Shown: positions 45,089-56,146 of the stretch, one piece after another
Layout: the number at the start of each line of letters is the position of its first letter
How positions within the stretch are numbered: position 1 is the stretch's first letter
Assembly (NCBI RefSeq): GCF_037414475.1
Contig: NZ_CP147913.1
Location: forward strand, 2,728,001 to 2,792,000
Source: Myxococcus stipitatus
GTDB taxonomy: Bacteria > Myxococcota > Myxococcia > Myxococcales > Myxococcaceae
Reading direction: 5' to 3'
Length of the DNA stretch: 64,000 nucleotides
Translations under genes and position numbers: made by a program
The notes under the pieces: generated by a model
Database searches by the model: none
Told to the model about the DNA's origin: nothing
The model's input: only the letters and a program-made list of their open reading frames with translations

Positions 45089-45669
45089 GCCAGGACTCTC
45101 GCGCGCTCCGCCGGGGCGCCACCCTCATCGAGGTGCTCATCGCCATGACGGTGCTGGCGCTCGCCTCCGTCGGCGCCGTGGGCGGCATGGTGTTCGCCTC
45201 CCGCGACGTGCATGACGGACAACTGCTCCAGGTGAAGCGCCTGCTGCTCGAGGCGAGCACGCAGCGGCTGTGGCTGGCCTCCAAGGGGCCGCTGCTCAAC
45301 GAGGCAGTGGACCGTCCCAGCACCTTCCCCACGGACCTGGCGCCTGGCGCCGCGCCGTGGAAGGTAGACCCGAGCCCCGCCGTGGCGGGGGACCCCAGCA
45401 GCGGCGCGTACTTCAAGCTGTCCGCCTCCGGCCTGGTGGAGCCCCTCACCGGAATCGCCGCGGGCACGGCCTGCAACCACGCCTCGCTGCCCGAGGGCAC
45501 GTACTGCCGCGAGATGCTTGTCACGAAGGGCCTGCCCAAAGACCCACCCACCGCCGCGTCCGCGCTCCTGCCTCCCGGCTCGCGGCCGGTGACGGTGTGG
45601 ACCCGCGTGGTGCGCAAGGGCGACACCGCCGAGCGCGCGCAGGCGCACAACGAGGTGTTCGTCCAATGA
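45085..45669 (+). CDS. pilV: Type IV pilus minor pilin PilV-like
   Basis: 194 residues, start overlapping the pilY1 stop by 4 bases (ATGA). The N-terminus is a class III prepilin signal: RRG|ATLIEVLIAMTVLAL, with cleavage after Gly and Glu at +5. The globular part holds two cysteines (ACNHASLPEGTYC) likely bridged. Size, position and the end (VTVWTRVV...HNEVFVQ) fit PilV. It should be processed by PilD and help form the priming complex under PilY1. Confidence 0.85.
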   Translation: MSQDSRALRRGATLIEVLIAMTVLALASVGAVGGMVFASRDVHDGQLLQVKRLLLEASTQRLWLASKGPLLNEAVDRPSTFPTDLAPGAAPWKVDPSPAVAGDPSSGAYFKLSASGLVEPLTGIAAGTACNHASLPEGTYCREMLVTKGLPKDPPTAASALLPPGSRPVTVWTRVVRKGDTAERAQAHNEVFVQ

Positions 45670-46712
45670 GAACCTCGCGCGGGATGACGTTGATTGAAGT
45701 GATGGTGGCCCTGGTCCTCTCCGCCATCATCATCGCGGCCGCCTCGGCGCTGGTGGTCGCCGGCAGCCGCATCATCCACAACACGGAGCACACCGCGGAC
45801 AGCCATGACGCCTCCCGGCTCGCCGGCGAGGCCATCATGAACATGGTGCGGCAAGCGGGGGCGGGGGCGCCGGGCGGCATCTGGACCTCACGAGGAGGCG
45901 CGCCCGCGCGCATCAACGCCATCTTCGGGAGCGACGGCGCCTCCAGCACCGACGACCTGTGGCTGGTGGTGCCGGACCGCAACTACCTCGGCGAGCCGTG
46001 TGTCACGCCAGGCGCCGCCGCCTCCGTGGTGCGCCCTGGCACGGGGGTCATCCGCGTCAACTGCACGCAGAGCCTCAAGGCGAACTCACTCCACCTCGTC
46101 AGCAACATGACGAGCGCGGCCCTCCTCTCCACCGTCGTGATGACTCCGCAGAGCCCGGGGACTCCCGGCCAGGTGCAGTACGCCGAGTCTGGCGTCAGCG
46201 GCTTCTCCAACGCGCCGGAGAAGGGCGGCTACCAGGTGGGAGACCTCGTGTATCCCGTGCGGCTGGTGCACTTCTTCATCGGCCCACACCCCACGTCGGG
46301 ACGTCCGTCGCTCATGCGCGCGGACGGACGGCTCCTGGTGGATTCGATGGGGCGTCCCTTCTCGGATGTGGACGCGGCGACCAGCCCTCCCATGCTCGTG
46401 CAGGAGAACGTGGAGAACCTGCAGGTGGCGTTCGGCTTCGACTCCACGGGCGAGGAGAACCCGGAGCGCTACACGTGGGAGCACGGGCTGTCTCCGGACT
46501 TCAAGCCAGGACTTCGCGCGGTGCGCATCAACGTGGTGGCCACCGGCCGCAACCAGCGCCGCAACACCCAGAGCACCGCCGTGCTGGATGACGACAAGCC
46601 CATCGCCGTGGAGAACTTCACGCCGCCCGCCCCCGTCGTCGCGGATGGTCTCTACCGCAGCCTCTACACCCGCCGTCTGGAGCTGCCCAACCTGGCGGCC
46701 GCCAACCTGTGA
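45666..46712 (+). CDS. pilW: Type IV pilus minor pilin PilW-like
   Basis: 348 residues, the largest minor pilin as expected for PilW. Its ATG overlaps the pilV stop by 4 bases. The prepilin signal is TSRG|MTLIEVMVALVLSAII with Glu +5. The family segment SRLAGEAIMNMVRQAGAG follows the helix, and the late motif ENVENLQVAFGFD...LRAVRINVVA is typical of PilW/PulJ-type proteins. Expected to sit in the inner membrane until assembled into the pilus tip complex. Confidence 0.87.
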   Translation: MRTSRGMTLIEVMVALVLSAIIIAAASALVVAGSRIIHNTEHTADSHDASRLAGEAIMNMVRQAGAGAPGGIWTSRGGAPARINAIFGSDGASSTDDLWLVVPDRNYLGEPCVTPGAAASVVRPGTGVIRVNCTQSLKANSLHLVSNMTSAALLSTVVMTPQSPGTPGQVQYAESGVSGFSNAPEKGGYQVGDLVYPVRLVHFFIGPHPTSGRPSLMRADGRLLVDSMGRPFSDVDAATSPPMLVQENVENLQVAFGFDSTGEENPERYTWEHGLSPDFKPGLRAVRINVVATGRNQRRNTQSTAVLDDDKPIAVENFTPPAPVVADGLYRSLYTRRLELPNLAAANL

Positions 46713-47326
46713 GCCTCGCGATGCGCAAGTCCCTGCATCCCTCTCCTCGCGGCGCCACGCTGCTCGTCGTCGTCATGCTCGTCCTCATCCTGCTGGGGCT
46801 CGTCGGCAGCCTGATGATGTACGCGGGCGGAGAGCGCGTGCGCGCCGTCTCCCACGCACGCGCCGGCCAGCGCCAGAGCTGCGCGGAGAGCGGCCTCCAA
46901 CTCGCGCGCAGCTACTACGGGCGCAACTACGCGAGCTGGAACAGCTTCCTCTCCGCGCCGAGCAGCTACGACCCCGTGCCCTCGTCGTTCAACCCCACGC
47001 CCGCCGACCCGAAGTCGTCCGCCCTGCTCACCGCGCACCCAGAGCTCTTCGCGGACGTGGACGGCGATGGGGAGATGGACGTGTTCCTCTACATCCGCGA
47101 CAACGAGGACGAGTTCGACCCGCTGCCCACCGACTGGCGGCGCGACAATGACCAGGTCGCGCTGGTGGGCGCCATCTGCATCTCCAAGACGCTGCGCCCG
47201 CGCCGGAGCGACGGCACCCAGGACCCGTCCACGCTCGCGCTGGAGGGGCTGCTCAGCTACAACGGCGGCGGCGGCACCAACTGCTCCCAGGGAAACACGG
47301 GCACGGGCGCGGGCAACTGCAACTGA
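46709..47326 (+). CDS. pilX: Type IV pilus minor pilin PilX-like
   Basis: 205 residues from a GTG overlapping the pilW stop (GTGA), chosen because every junction in this operon overlaps by 4 bases; an ATG at 46721 is possible. The prepilin site is PRG|ATLLVVVMLVLILLGLVG, with Val rather than Glu at +5, as in PilX/GspK tip pilins. The segment HARAGQRQSCAESGLQLAR matches the PilX N-terminal region. The C-terminal half has an acidic calcium-like loop DVDGDGEMDVF (D-x-D-x-D-G-x-x-D), then a Gly/Asn-rich end. Confidence 0.83.
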   Translation: MSLAMRKSLHPSPRGATLLVVVMLVLILLGLVGSLMMYAGGERVRAVSHARAGQRQSCAESGLQLARSYYGRNYASWNSFLSAPSSYDPVPSSFNPTPADPKSSALLTAHPELFADVDGDGEMDVFLYIRDNEDEFDPLPTDWRRDNDQVALVGAICISKTLRPRRSDGTQDPSTLALEGLLSYNGGGGTNCSQGNTGTGAGNCN

Positions 47327-47410
47327 CGAGGGGGCCCTTCATCTCCCGCGCGCGCTCGCGCCGCGGGCGTGGGAGGATGGGGACCATCCCCCTCTTGGAA
47401 GGACCCTGGA

Positions 47411-47833
47411 ATGCCCACGCTTGAAGATGCGATTGCGCTCGCGGTGGAGGCGCATCGCGGACAGCGGGACAAGGCGGGCCAGCCCTACGTGCTGCACCCG
47501 CTGAGGTTGATGCTGAAGCTGGAGACGGAGGAGGAGCGCACCGTCGCCGTCCTTCACGACGTGGTGGAGGACACGCCCTGGACGCTGGAGCGCCTGCGCG
47601 AGCGCGGCTATCCGGAACCGGTGCTGCGCGCGCTGGAGGGCCTCACCCGGCGGAAGGACGAGTCCTACGAGGCCTTCATCGAGCGGCTGCGCCCCGACGC
47701 GCTGGCGCGCCGGGTGAAGCTCGCGGACCTGGAGGACAACATGGACGTGCGCCGGTTGACGGCGGTGACGGCCAAGGACACCGAACGGCTCGCCCGCTAC
47801 CGCGCCGCCTGGGCGCGGCTGCGAGAGCCCTGA
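47411..47833 (+). CDS. HD-domain hydrolase, MESH1/SpoT-hydrolase-like
   Basis: 140 residues. The sequence HRGQRDKAGQPYVLHPLRL followed by LHDVVEDT is the HD pattern of the (p)ppGpp hydrolase domain of RelA/SpoT (H, H, HD, ED), and later VKLADLEDNMDVRRL supplies the N-D ligands. The single-domain size equals small alarmone hydrolases or MESH1-type enzymes. It may degrade (p)ppGpp or a related nucleotide; that is inferred from the family. It follows the pilus operon by 84 bases and converges on aconitase. Confidence 0.87.
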   Translation: MPTLEDAIALAVEAHRGQRDKAGQPYVLHPLRLMLKLETEEERTVAVLHDVVEDTPWTLERLRERGYPEPVLRALEGLTRRKDESYEAFIERLRPDALARRVKLADLEDNMDVRRLTAVTAKDTERLARYRAAWARLREP

Positions 47834-47840
47834 AACACGA

Positions 47841-47873
47841 CGGTCCGGAGCGCCACGAGGGCACTCCGGACCG
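47841..47873. terminator. Bidirectional terminator between HD gene and acnA
   Basis: CGGTCCGGAG/CTCCGGACCG, a perfect 10-bp stem with an inner GCC/GGC pair after one mismatch and loop ACGAG, 7 bases after the HD gene stop. Confidence 0.75.
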
Positions 47874-47883
47874 CGGTGCGAGC

Positions 47884-47913
47884 CCAGCACCCGCCGAGGA
47901 AAGCCGGTGCTGG
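47884..47913 (-). terminator. Second hairpin, acnA terminator
   Basis: CCAGCACC/GGTGCTGG, 8 bp, loop of 14 bases, 16 bases past the aconitase stop. It stands next to the previous hairpin so each converging gene has its own. Confidence 0.65.
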
Positions 47914-47929
47914 TCTCTGTCTGTGCTGA

Positions 47930-50662
<2,733 letters not shown>

Positions 50663-50828
50663 GTGCGGTGCCGTCCTTCCGTGCGCAGGATGTGGGACCT
50701 TCTAGGCTCGCTGTTGACGCGTTGCAAAGGGTTCCTGCATGCGCATCCAGCGATGGACTGTTGCCCCAGCAAGGGTCCAGCCCCACTCATCGGAACCATG
50801 CGTATGGCTGGGGAGTGTCCGCCTCCAA

Positions 50829-50870
50829 CACCCCGTCCGTCACGGACGGGGTGCGGGGGGGACACCCCCG
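50829..50870 (-). terminator. Double hairpin after the phospholipase D family gene
   Basis: CACCCCGTCC/GGACGGGGTG (10 bp, loop GTCAC) is adjacent to CGGGGG/CCCCCG (6 bp, loop GGACA), just past the gene's stop. Confidence 0.75.
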
Positions 50871-50875
50871 AGGTC

Positions 50876-52213
50876 TCAGAGCCGTTCCCGCAGGGCGAGC
50901 AGGACGCGCTCCAGCAGCTTGCGCCACAGGGGCCGGCGGCGGAACTCCGCGAGCGTCACCTCCCGGCAGCCCGTGCAGTCCTCGCGGAACGACGCCTCCA
51001 GCGTCCGTCCCAGGCGAGGGTCGGCGAAGACGGCGTTGACCTCGTGGTTGAAGGCCAGGCTCAGCCGCTCCAGGTTGAAGGAGCCCACCGTCCCCCAGGC
51101 CCCGTCCACCACCGCCGTCTTCGCGTGGAGCACGCCCCGCTGCCACTCGAAGATGCGCACCCCCGCCCCCAGCAGCTTCTCGTAGAAGGTCCGGGAGATG
51201 AACTCCAGCAGGGGGTGGTCGCTGCGGGCGTTGAGGAGCAGACGCACCTCCACGCCCCGCCGGGCCGCGTCGCGCAGCACGGCCACCAGGCGCCGGTCCG
51301 GAACGAAGTACGCCGCGGCGATGAGCACGCTGTGCCGCGCGCGCTGGATGGCGTGCAGATAGGCCCGGTGGATGCCCCGGCGGCTGGACAGCACCGCCAC
51401 GCCCACGTGTCCCCGGCCCATGGGGCGCTTTCGCCACCGGTGCAGGCCCCGCGCGAAACGGTGGAAGCGGTCCTGGAACATCATCCGCCACGTGGCCAGG
51501 AAGCGCCGCTCCAGCGCGTGCACGGCGGGGCCTTCGATGCGCAGCACGTCGTCGCGCCAGCCCGCGCCCTGCCCCTCCGGTGCCCAGTGCGCGGAGATGT
51601 TCACCCCGCCGGTGAAGGCCACCTCTCCGTCGACGACGAGAATCTTGCGGTGGTCCCGGCGCACCAGGTGGCGCCACCCTCGAGCCAGGCTGAAGGGCTT
51701 GAAGGGACGGATGTCCACCCCACGCTGGCGCAGCGCCTCGAAGAAGCCCTTGCGGCTGGTCCACGAGCCCACCGCGTCGTAGAGCACCTTCACGTGGACG
51801 CCGCGCCCGGCGGCCTCCGCGAGCGCCTGGCCGAACAGCTCACCGACGGCGTCGGTGATGAACATGTACGTCTCCAGGCGGATGTAGCGCCGGGCGCCAC
51901 GGATGGCCTCCAGCATCGCCGGGTACGCCTCCACGCCATCGCGCAGCAGCACGCAGGAGTTGCCGCGAGACACCACGTGGCCACGCGGCAGGTAGTAGCG
52001 CGCGAGCAGCAACGGGGAGACGCCAGAGCTCCACGGCGGTGACCGCTCCCCTTCCGGGCTCACCTCCAGGGAGTGCTCCACATCGAGCCCCGGAACAGAG
52101 GGCCCCTCCATGCCGCGCCGGACACGGGGGCCCGAAGCCTGGGCGACGTGGGAGTCCGCCTCGTCCTCTCCCGACACAGCCGCCGTCCGGCTCATCGCCT
52201 CCAGGTCGCGCAT
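50876..52213 (-). CDS. Cardiolipin synthase-like phospholipase D family protein
   Basis: 445 residues with two HKD motifs: HRKILVVDGEVAFTGGVN (about 215-232) and HAKTAVVDGAWGTVGSFN (about 365-382). The N-terminal 70 residues are polar and variable, and there is no clear transmembrane pair, unlike ClsA. RLETYMFITDAVGE and FVPDRRL fit ClsB-type cardiolipin synthases. It may join phosphatidyl groups to make cardiolipin at the inner membrane. A start at 52195, 6 residues inside, is possible. Confidence 0.88.
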   Translation of the reverse strand: MRDLEAMSRTAAVSGEDEADSHVAQASGPRVRRGMEGPSVPGLDVEHSLEVSPEGERSPPWSSGVSPLLLARYYLPRGHVVSRGNSCVLLRDGVEAYPAMLEAIRGARRYIRLETYMFITDAVGELFGQALAEAAGRGVHVKVLYDAVGSWTSRKGFFEALRQRGVDIRPFKPFSLARGWRHLVRRDHRKILVVDGEVAFTGGVNISAHWAPEGQGAGWRDDVLRIEGPAVHALERRFLATWRMMFQDRFHRFARGLHRWRKRPMGRGHVGVAVLSSRRGIHRAYLHAIQRARHSVLIAAAYFVPDRRLVAVLRDAARRGVEVRLLLNARSDHPLLEFISRTFYEKLLGAGVRIFEWQRGVLHAKTAVVDGAWGTVGSFNLERLSLAFNHEVNAVFADPRLGRTLEASFREDCTGCREVTLAEFRRRPLWRKLLERVLLALRERL

Positions 52214-52252
52214 GGCGTCCCTACGGTGATGACGCCCTCACGAGCCGGCAAC

Positions 52253-52283
52253 CCCCTGGGGCCGCCCAAGCGGTCCCCAGGGG
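52253..52283 (-). terminator. Hairpin terminator after the FHA gene
   Basis: CCCCTGGGG-CCG pairs with CGG-t-CCCCAGGGG around a 6-base loop, 52 bases past the FHA gene stop. Confidence 0.7.
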
Positions 52284-52334
52284 CAGGTCAACGTCCACGG
52301 GCGGACGAAACAACCCGTGGCGAAACCGTGACTT

Positions 52335-53930
52335 CTACAGCCCGTACTCCGACCGCTTGTTCTCGGCGCGGGTGGCGCAGGGCTGGTCGTACTCGGGGAA
52401 GTACTGCTTCACGTGGTCCAGGGTGGCGGAGGCGCCCTTGTAGTTGCCCTGGTTGTAGTAGCCCTCCACCTCGAGCAGCAGCTTGGCGCACGTCCTGTCC
52501 AGCTCCTGCTGCGCCGCCTTCATGCGCTCCTGGGCCTCGTAGTAGAGGTCCGGCTTGGGCTCCGGGTGGGCCTCCAGCATCAGCCATGCCTCGCGGAAGG
52601 ACTTCCACGCCTCGTAGCGGTTGCGGGCGCCGATGTCCGGCGTGTCGTTGTTCTTGCGGCCACGCTTGTAGGACTCGGTGGCCTGACGCACGAGCTCCTC
52701 GGGGAGCAGCTCGGGCAAGAGCGCGCTCTCGACCCACACGTTCCAGATGCGCCAGGGGTCCTCGCCCGGCGGATTCTTGGTGTTGTCGAAGACGATGCGG
52801 TTGGGCTCGCCCTTCTTCAGGTGCTGGGACGGAATCATCATCTCCAGCGCGCGGTCCTGGCTGGCCAGCGTGTCCGGAGGCACCTTGCCCACGTCCACGC
52901 CGTTGACGCTGACCATCACCTCGTCCTTGGAGATGCCCTGCGCCTGGTAGTGGAGGATGACCACGGCCCGGGTGGCGGCGGTGTACTCCCACTCGAAGAT
53001 CTTCATGTCCGCGCGGGGCCACGTCACGTCCGGGCCCAGGCCGAACGAGTCGCGGATGGGCTGCCGGGTGAGAATCGCGGGCTCCTCGCCCACGGGCCCG
53101 GTGTCCGAGCCGCTCAGCACCAGCCAGTACAAGAGGCCGAAGATGCCCAGCACCACCGCGACGCCGCCACCCACCACGCCGCCGCGCACCGCGTTGCTGG
53201 CATCCGCCCAGAACAGCTTGGCGCTCGCGACCAGCCCCGGGGACTCACGGCGGATGCGGGCACGCTCCGCGGCGGACAGGCCGCTCGCTCCGGCGTTGGC
53301 CTGGGGACGCGCGCGCACGGGCGCCGAGTTCTCCCGAGGAGGGGGACGGCGGGGCGCGGGCGAGGAATTCCCAGCGCGCTCGATGGCCGCGGGCTCCGAC
53401 GCGGGCACGGCCGAGCGGGAACCACTGCCCGAGCCTCCTGCGGGCCGCAGCGCGCGCAGGTTGTTGCGCGTGGCCCCCTGACGCATCTCCTCCAGCGCGT
53501 TCTCGTCCGCGCCGTCGGGAGCCAGGGCCACGCCCTTGTTGCGCTGCCGCTTGAGGGCATCCACGGAGACGATGCGCGTGCTGTTCGCGCCGTCCTCCGC
53601 GCCGGCCGGCAGCTCCTCCTCACCCGTGGACGACTCCGCCGTCATCAGGGTGAAGACGAAGGTCACCGGCCCCAGGGTCAGCTTGTCACCGTCCTCCAGG
53701 GCCTGGGTCTGCACGGCGGAGCCGTTGAGCAGGGTGCCGTTGGCGCTGCCCTGGTCCTCGACGCTGTAGGCGTCTCCGTCGAGGAACAGGCGGCAGTGGC
53801 GGCGGGACACACCGGGGTCGTACAGGACGACGTCGCATTCGGACGTACGACCGATGAGCACGGAGTCCTGGTCGAAGACGAACTCCTTGCCGGCGTCTTT
53901 TCCCTCGGAGATCGTCAGCTGGAAAGGCAT
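52335..53930 (-). CDS. FHA-domain membrane protein with C-terminal TPR-like region
   Basis: 531 residues. The N-terminal FHA domain (about 1-95) has the phosphothreonine-binding set VLIGRTSECDVVL, SRRHCRLFL and GSANGTLLNG. A disordered Pro/Arg/Ser linker follows, then a single transmembrane helix (GVVGGGVAVVLGIFGLLYWLVL, about 250-271). Beyond the membrane is a beta-rich domain (about 300-395), then helix pairs with TPR-like spacing (EAWKSFREAWLMLEAHPEPK, VEGYYNQGNYKGASATLDHV). The FHA part would read Ser/Thr kinase signals in the cytoplasm, plentiful in myxobacteria. It may be cotranscribed with the WYL pair 7 bases upstream. Confidence 0.88.
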   Translation of the reverse strand: MPFQLTISEGKDAGKEFVFDQDSVLIGRTSECDVVLYDPGVSRRHCRLFLDGDAYSVEDQGSANGTLLNGSAVQTQALEDGDKLTLGPVTFVFTLMTAESSTGEEELPAGAEDGANSTRIVSVDALKRQRNKGVALAPDGADENALEEMRQGATRNNLRALRPAGGSGSGSRSAVPASEPAAIERAGNSSPAPRRPPPRENSAPVRARPQANAGASGLSAAERARIRRESPGLVASAKLFWADASNAVRGGVVGGGVAVVLGIFGLLYWLVLSGSDTGPVGEEPAILTRQPIRDSFGLGPDVTWPRADMKIFEWEYTAATRAVVILHYQAQGISKDEVMVSVNGVDVGKVPPDTLASQDRALEMMIPSQHLKKGEPNRIVFDNTKNPPGEDPWRIWNVWVESALLPELLPEELVRQATESYKRGRKNNDTPDIGARNRYEAWKSFREAWLMLEAHPEPKPDLYYEAQERMKAAQQELDRTCAKLLLEVEGYYNQGNYKGASATLDHVKQYFPEYDQPCATRAENKRSEYGL

Positions 53931-53937
53931 GGGGCGC

Positions 53938-54867
53938 CTACAATCCTATCGATGCACGCGCCGCCCGGGCAACGGCGGCTCGCGCGGAGACCGGTTCCAC
54001 CACCTCCGCCTCGCCGCCGAACGACAACACCCACTGCGTGAGCCAGCGCTCGCTGTCCCCCGCGACCAGGACCTCCACCCCACCATCCGCGAGCGGCCGG
54101 GCGTCCTGCCCGAAGCGCTCCTTCACGTAGGGTGCCGCCACGGGTGAGAAACGCACACGCACGGAGTCCTCGGAGCGGCTCCGAGCCGGGTTGGGGACAT
54201 CCGCCCGGGCGTCGGGCGGGAGGACGAACGGCGTTTCGGTGATGACGATGTCCTCCATGCGGTCCAACCGGAAGAGGCGGGAGTCCTGGCGGGTGTGACA
54301 GAAGCCCTGGAGATACCACTGTCCCCGGTGGCTGAGCAGCTCATAAGGCCGCACCCGGCGAGGCTCGGCGGCGCGGCCGGGGCTGGCGTAGCCGAACGTC
54401 ACCTCCAGCCGCTCGAGGATGGCCCGGGTGAGCGGCCCCAGCGCCTGGGGCGCCTCCGCGGAGGCATCAATCTTTCGATACATTTCGCGGTAGCGCTCCC
54501 GCACCTGGGGAGGCAGCACGCGCTCCAGCTTCTGGAGGGCGCTCTGGAGCGCATCTCCGGAGGCCGGGCGCAAGAGCTCCGCCGAGGCGGCCAGCGCCGC
54601 GGCCTCTCCCGCCGTCAGCCGGGGCGGCGCGAACAGCCGCTGGTCCAGGTCCACGTAGACGCGGTCATTGTCCACGTAGATGTCGATGTAGTCGTCGGGG
54701 TTGAACGGGGGCCGGCCCACGCAGGTGAGCAGGTCCAGCTCCTCCAGCAGGTCCTCGCGGCTGACGTTGAGGGCGCGAGCGAGCGCCTCCACCGTGACGC
54801 CCGGGTGCTTGGACACGTACGGAACCAGGAACAGCAGGCGGCGAAGCCGCTCGTGGACGTTGCTCAT
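53938..54867 (-). CDS. WYL-domain transcriptional regulator (PafC-like)
   Basis: 309 residues from an ATG that overlaps the stop of the upstream WYL gene by 4 bases. The N-terminal winged helix (RLRRLLFLVPYVSKHPGVTVEALARALN, VSREDLLEELDLL) is followed by the WYL core VRPYELLSHRGQWYLQGFCHTRQDSRLFRLDRM, containing the W-Y-L residues, and a C-terminal WCX-like extension. WYL regulators sense nucleic-acid ligands. In mycobacteria the tandem pair PafB/PafC activates a LexA-independent DNA-damage regulon. The order and overlap here match that pair. Confidence 0.88.
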   Translation of the reverse strand: MSNVHERLRRLLFLVPYVSKHPGVTVEALARALNVSREDLLEELDLLTCVGRPPFNPDDYIDIYVDNDRVYVDLDQRLFAPPRLTAGEAAALAASAELLRPASGDALQSALQKLERVLPPQVRERYREMYRKIDASAEAPQALGPLTRAILERLEVTFGYASPGRAAEPRRVRPYELLSHRGQWYLQGFCHTRQDSRLFRLDRMEDIVITETPFVLPPDARADVPNPARSRSEDSVRVRFSPVAAPYVKERFGQDARPLADGGVEVLVAGDSERWLTQWVLSFGGEAEVVEPVSARAAVARAARASIGL

Positions 54868-55889
54868 GCGGTCACCTTGCCTTCCAGCGCGTCCGCGTGA
54901 CGGTTGGCGACCCGCGCGGCCATCTCCCTCAACCGGGACCGGGCACTCTCCGGCCCCTCCACGACGCAGTCCGCGCCCAGCGAGAGACAGAAGCGCGCCA
55001 GTCCATCCAGGAAGCTCACCCGCAGCTTCGCGAGCGTGAGCCCCTCGCCCTTCGGCTCCAACGTCGCGCCGGGAAAGAGCCCCGAGGCACGCGCCGCCAG
55101 CGGTCCCGACAAGCGCAACACCACTTCCAACGGCTCGTGGAAGCGGTGCTGCCACGGGAAGTACGCCACGTGGTTGTCGAGCGAGAAGTCCTCCGGCACC
55201 TGGAAGTCCGGCGTGCGCGGGCGCGCGGTGTTGACCTTCAGCTCACGGACGCGGTGCACGTGGAACGTGCGCAGCCCACCCCGCAGGTGGCAGTGCCCCA
55301 CCAGGGTCCAGACGCCACGGCGCAGCGCGAGGCCATACGGGTCCACGCGGCGGTGGGTGGCGTTGGGGTGCTTGGGACTGGCGTAGGAGATCTCCACCCA
55401 CTTGCGCGCGGCGCACGCATCCCAGAGCTGCTCCAGGCGGGCGGAGACTTCCTTCACCTGTCCTTCCTGCACCGCGCCCAGCTCCATGCGGACCCTGGGC
55501 GTGGGCAGCGACTGGCCCGCGAAGAAGCCAATCTTGCGCAGCGCGTGCGCCAGGTCATCGCGGCCCGGGAAGACGCCGGACGCCAGCGCCGCGGAGCCCG
55601 CGGCATAGAGCACGGCCAGCTCCTCCTTGGTCAGGTCCGCCTCTGGCAGATAGTAGGCGTCGCGGTCGACGATGTAGCCGTCGCGGCGTTCGTCATCGCC
55701 CTGGACGTAGGTGAGGGGGAAGCCCAGCTCCACCAACTCCGCCTTGTCCCGCTCGAACTTGCGCTCGGCGGCATCATCCGAGCCTCCGTAGTCAGCGGGG
55801 AAGTGCTCGCGCAGCTCGGCCCATGAGATGGGCTCGCGCGCGTCGAGCAAGAGGGCCACGAGGTCGAGGATGCGTTCGGTGCGGTCCAT
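54864..55889 (-). CDS. WYL-domain transcriptional regulator (PafB-like)
   Basis: 341 residues. The protein begins MDRTERILDLVALLLDA, a DeoR/HTH_11-like winged helix (with FERDKAELVELGFPLTY), as in PafB. The WYL domain is at about 165-250 (ISYASPKHPNATHRRVDPYGLALRRGVWTLVGHCHLRG, with W-T-L replacing W-Y-L). It ends in a WCX-like region (LGADCVVEGPESARSRLREM). The start at 55889 matches the family N-terminus. It is first in a leftward operon with the second WYL gene and probably the FHA gene, under an unusually AT-rich divergent promoter region. Confidence 0.87.
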   Translation of the reverse strand: MDRTERILDLVALLLDAREPISWAELREHFPADYGGSDDAAERKFERDKAELVELGFPLTYVQGDDERRDGYIVDRDAYYLPEADLTKEELAVLYAAGSAALASGVFPGRDDLAHALRKIGFFAGQSLPTPRVRMELGAVQEGQVKEVSARLEQLWDACAARKWVEISYASPKHPNATHRRVDPYGLALRRGVWTLVGHCHLRGGLRTFHVHRVRELKVNTARPRTPDFQVPEDFSLDNHVAYFPWQHRFHEPLEVVLRLSGPLAARASGLFPGATLEPKGEGLTLAKLRVSFLDGLARFCLSLGADCVVEGPESARSRLREMAARVANRHADALEGKVTA

Positions 55890-56043
55890 TCGGGAAGGTC
55901 GGCGACGATGCCGGGCGGACCCCGGGGGGTCAAGGAAGGGGCGTATGCCTGGCTGGAAAGATGGGGGGGACGACCGTCCGGGGCGCATGCGTCGGGCTGA
56001 TATCTGGCCCAGACTGAACACACAAGCAGGTATTCAAAAGTAA

Positions 56044-56069
56044 GATTCTTGTATATTGAGTAGAGAATC
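56044..56069. promoter_or_regulatory. AT-rich dyad in the divergent promoter region of the WYL operon
   Basis: GATTCT (56044-56049) and AGAATC (56064-56069) are a perfect 6-bp inverted repeat with spacer TTGTATATTGAGTAG in a 50-base AT-rich island, rare in this DNA. TATATT inside the spacer could be a -10 element and the dyad an operator. It lies between the PafB-like gene and the divergent secreted protein. Confidence 0.4.
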
Positions 56070-56146
56070 CAGGACCTCCCAAGGAGAGCTCGCACTCCGG
56101 GCGCGACTTGGGGTATTCCTGCGCCAGCATCAGAAGGGACTTCACC

